A stretch of 8,054 bases of DNA from SKVR01 sp964589855 (lineage in GTDB: Bacteria; Bacteroidota; Bacteroidia; Bacteroidales; UBA7960): assembly GCA_964589855.1 (NCBI GenBank), contig CAZPVB010000173.1, forward strand, positions 1 to 8,054, in the 5' to 3' direction. Every line of letters starts with the position of its first letter. Position 1 is the stretch's first letter. The position numbers and the translations under genes are program-made. The notes below the pieces were generated by a model that saw only the letters and a program-made list of their open reading frames with translations, was not told the origin of the DNA and ran no database searches. Positions 6,674-8,054 of the stretch are shown one piece after another.

Positions 6674-7981
6674 TTAATGATTGTGTATCTTAAAGGAGCG
6701 GTATCCATAAACAGCAATAACGGCAAAGCTGATAAAGGGCAGGATAAAAGAGAAATTTACAGCGGGCAGAAACCCAACCTGCCCCAGGTCAATGATAGCT
6801 CCCTGCAGCGGTGGCATCAATGCACCTCCCACAATGGCCATTACCAAACCGGCTGATCCGAGTGTAGCATCCTCGCCAAGTTTGTTCAGCGCAATGCCAT
6901 AAATGGTAGGAAACATTAGCGACATAAAAGCCGAAGTGGCAACCAGCAAATACAATCCCATCATCCCCTGAATTAAAATAACACCTGAAATGGTGATCAT
7001 TCCACCCATTGCAAACAACATCAGTAAGAATCTTGCATTCAGATATTTCATCAGAAAAGTACTGATAAAGCGGGCGGAAAGAAAAATGATCATTGCCACG
7101 ATGTTATAATTCTGGGCAGTGGATTTTGAAAGTCCCAGATTGTCAGCATAATGAATGATAAAAGTCCAGCACATGATCTGAGCACCCACATAAAAAATCT
7201 GTGCCACAACACCTTCGCGGTATCTGGGTGTTTTAAGAAGGCGCTGTAGTGAGGCAGAAAAGCGTATTTTATGATCGCTTCCTGTGCGTTTGGGCATTTT
7301 GGAAAAGGCAATGATCAGAAACATAGCAATAACTACAAAACCCAATACGATGTAAGGATCGCGAATTAACATAAGATCGTGTGTGCGTATGATTGCTTTT
7401 TCTGCTTCGGGTAATTGAGAAAAGATCAGGTTATTGGAAGCATCACGCTGTTGGTCTGATTCCAGTCCGGAGAGGATAAACCTGGAAGCAACGAACATAC
7501 CGAGGAGAGAACCCAGTGGGTTAAAAGACTGTGCCAGGTTGAGTCTGCGGGTGGCGGTTTCCGGGTCGCCCATAGAGAGAATGTAAGGGTTGGCTGTGGT
7601 TTCAAGAAATGCCAATCCGAAGGTTAAGATATACAACGAAACCAAAAAGAAACCAAATACCTCAAACTGTGCAGCGGGATAAAACAAAAGTGCTCCTGTT
7701 GCATACAATGCCAATCCCATCAAAATACCTTTTTTAAAGGAAAATTTTTTGATAAACAACGCCGCCGGAATAGCCATGGTTGCATATCCGCCATAGAAGG
7801 CAAACTGCACCAAAGCTGCTTTTACGTTAGATATCTCCATAACAGTTTGAAAAGCTGCTACCAAAGGATTTGTAATATCATTGGCAAAGCCCCACATCGC
7901 AAATAAGCTGGTGATGAGCACAAAAGGAAGAGTCAGTTTTTTGGGAACAACTGGTTTTCTGCTATTTTTTATTTTATCCAT
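6674..7981 (-). CDS. fucP: FucP-type sugar:H+ symporter (MFS, FHS family)
   Basis: This 435-residue major facilitator superfamily protein belongs to the fucose/galactose/glucose:H+ symporter family and is predicted to carry a monosaccharide across the inner membrane. About 12 hydrophobic segments are visible, with a central hydrophilic loop around 228-250. Residues tied to proton and sugar handling in E. coli FucP appear conserved: Asp35 in GFANDITNP, matching FucP Asp46, and Glu127 in FLETTANPY, matching Glu135. The LNLAQSFNPLG block (147-157, Gln151, Asn154) also matches. Other shared stretches are AFYGGY (61-66), FSASLQRL (241-248) and AFMSLMFPTI (351-360). The family includes fucose, glucose/galactose and other hexose carriers, so the symbol marks similarity rather than proven fucose transport. 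It appears to be the first gene of the visible operon. The 73 bases upstream (7982-8054) show no -7 consensus, so its promoter or further operon genes probably lie beyond the window. Confidence 0.9.
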   Translation of the reverse strand: MDKIKNSRKPVVPKKLTLPFVLITSLFAMWGFANDITNPLVAAFQTVMEISNVKAALVQFAFYGGYATMAIPAALFIKKFSFKKGILMGLALYATGALLFYPAAQFEVFGFFLVSLYILTFGLAFLETTANPYILSMGDPETATRRLNLAQSFNPLGSLLGMFVASRFILSGLESDQQRDASNNLIFSQLPEAEKAIIRTHDLMLIRDPYIVLGFVVIAMFLIIAFSKMPKRTGSDHKIRFSASLQRLLKTPRYREGVVAQIFYVGAQIMCWTFIIHYADNLGLSKSTAQNYNIVAMIIFLSARFISTFLMKYLNARFLLMLFAMGGMITISGVILIQGMMGLYLLVATSAFMSLMFPTIYGIALNKLGEDATLGSAGLVMAIVGGALMPPLQGAIIDLGQVGFLPAVNFSFILPFISFAVIAVYGYRSFKIHNH

Positions 7982-8054
7982 TATTGATTGGTTTGAAGAG
8001 GAATTGAAGACAGAATTTAATGCGAAGCATTTAGATTTATATTTTATTCATTTT

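Overview
The window looks like a carbohydrate-degradation operon of a Bacteroidota bacterium, probably a free-living marine or sediment member. This placement is inferred from four things: lipoprotein signal peptides with relaxed Bacteroidota-type lipoboxes, the absence of strong Shine-Dalgarno sequences, a TAnnTTTG-type -7 box, and the protein families present. All intact genes lie on the minus strand, so transcription runs from the right end of the window to the left.

Layout in transcription order. A FucP-type sugar/H+ symporter (7981-6674) comes first. A 129-bp gap follows, holding an imperfect hairpin and a candidate -7 box. Next come a secreted CE15 glucuronoyl esterase (6544-5285) and, 22 bp later, a lipoprotein S1 sulfatase (5262-3820). 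After an AT-rich 125-bp spacer there is an 88-codon SGNH/GDSL hydrolase remnant (3694-3428) that keeps its signal peptide and C-terminal DxxH block but has lost the middle of the enzyme. After 78 bp comes a large GH3 lipoprotein with a PA14 domain (3349-557).

Beyond the GH3 stop codon, the left end (1-556) holds no intact gene. It contains a degraded REP-associated tyrosine transposase (RAYT), readable only across two frameshifts and two in-frame stops. Next to it, and partly overlapping its reading frame, is a cluster of imperfect palindromes built from a 9-base word. A related repeat copy lies in inverted orientation in the 3' end of the RAYT.

How the genes may work together (inference): the GH3 enzyme most resembles beta-xylosidase/beta-glucosidase types, CE15 cleaves esters of 4-O-methylglucuronic acid, the sulfatase removes sulfate esters, and the symporter imports a released monosaccharide. 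This suggests breakdown of a glucuronate-containing, possibly sulfated, plant or algal hemicellulose. No SusC/SusD pair, regulator or sulfatase-maturating enzyme is visible, so the window is probably part of a larger locus extending to the right. I see no wholly new system. The most unusual material is the decayed RAYT with its repeats and the internally deleted GDSL gene.
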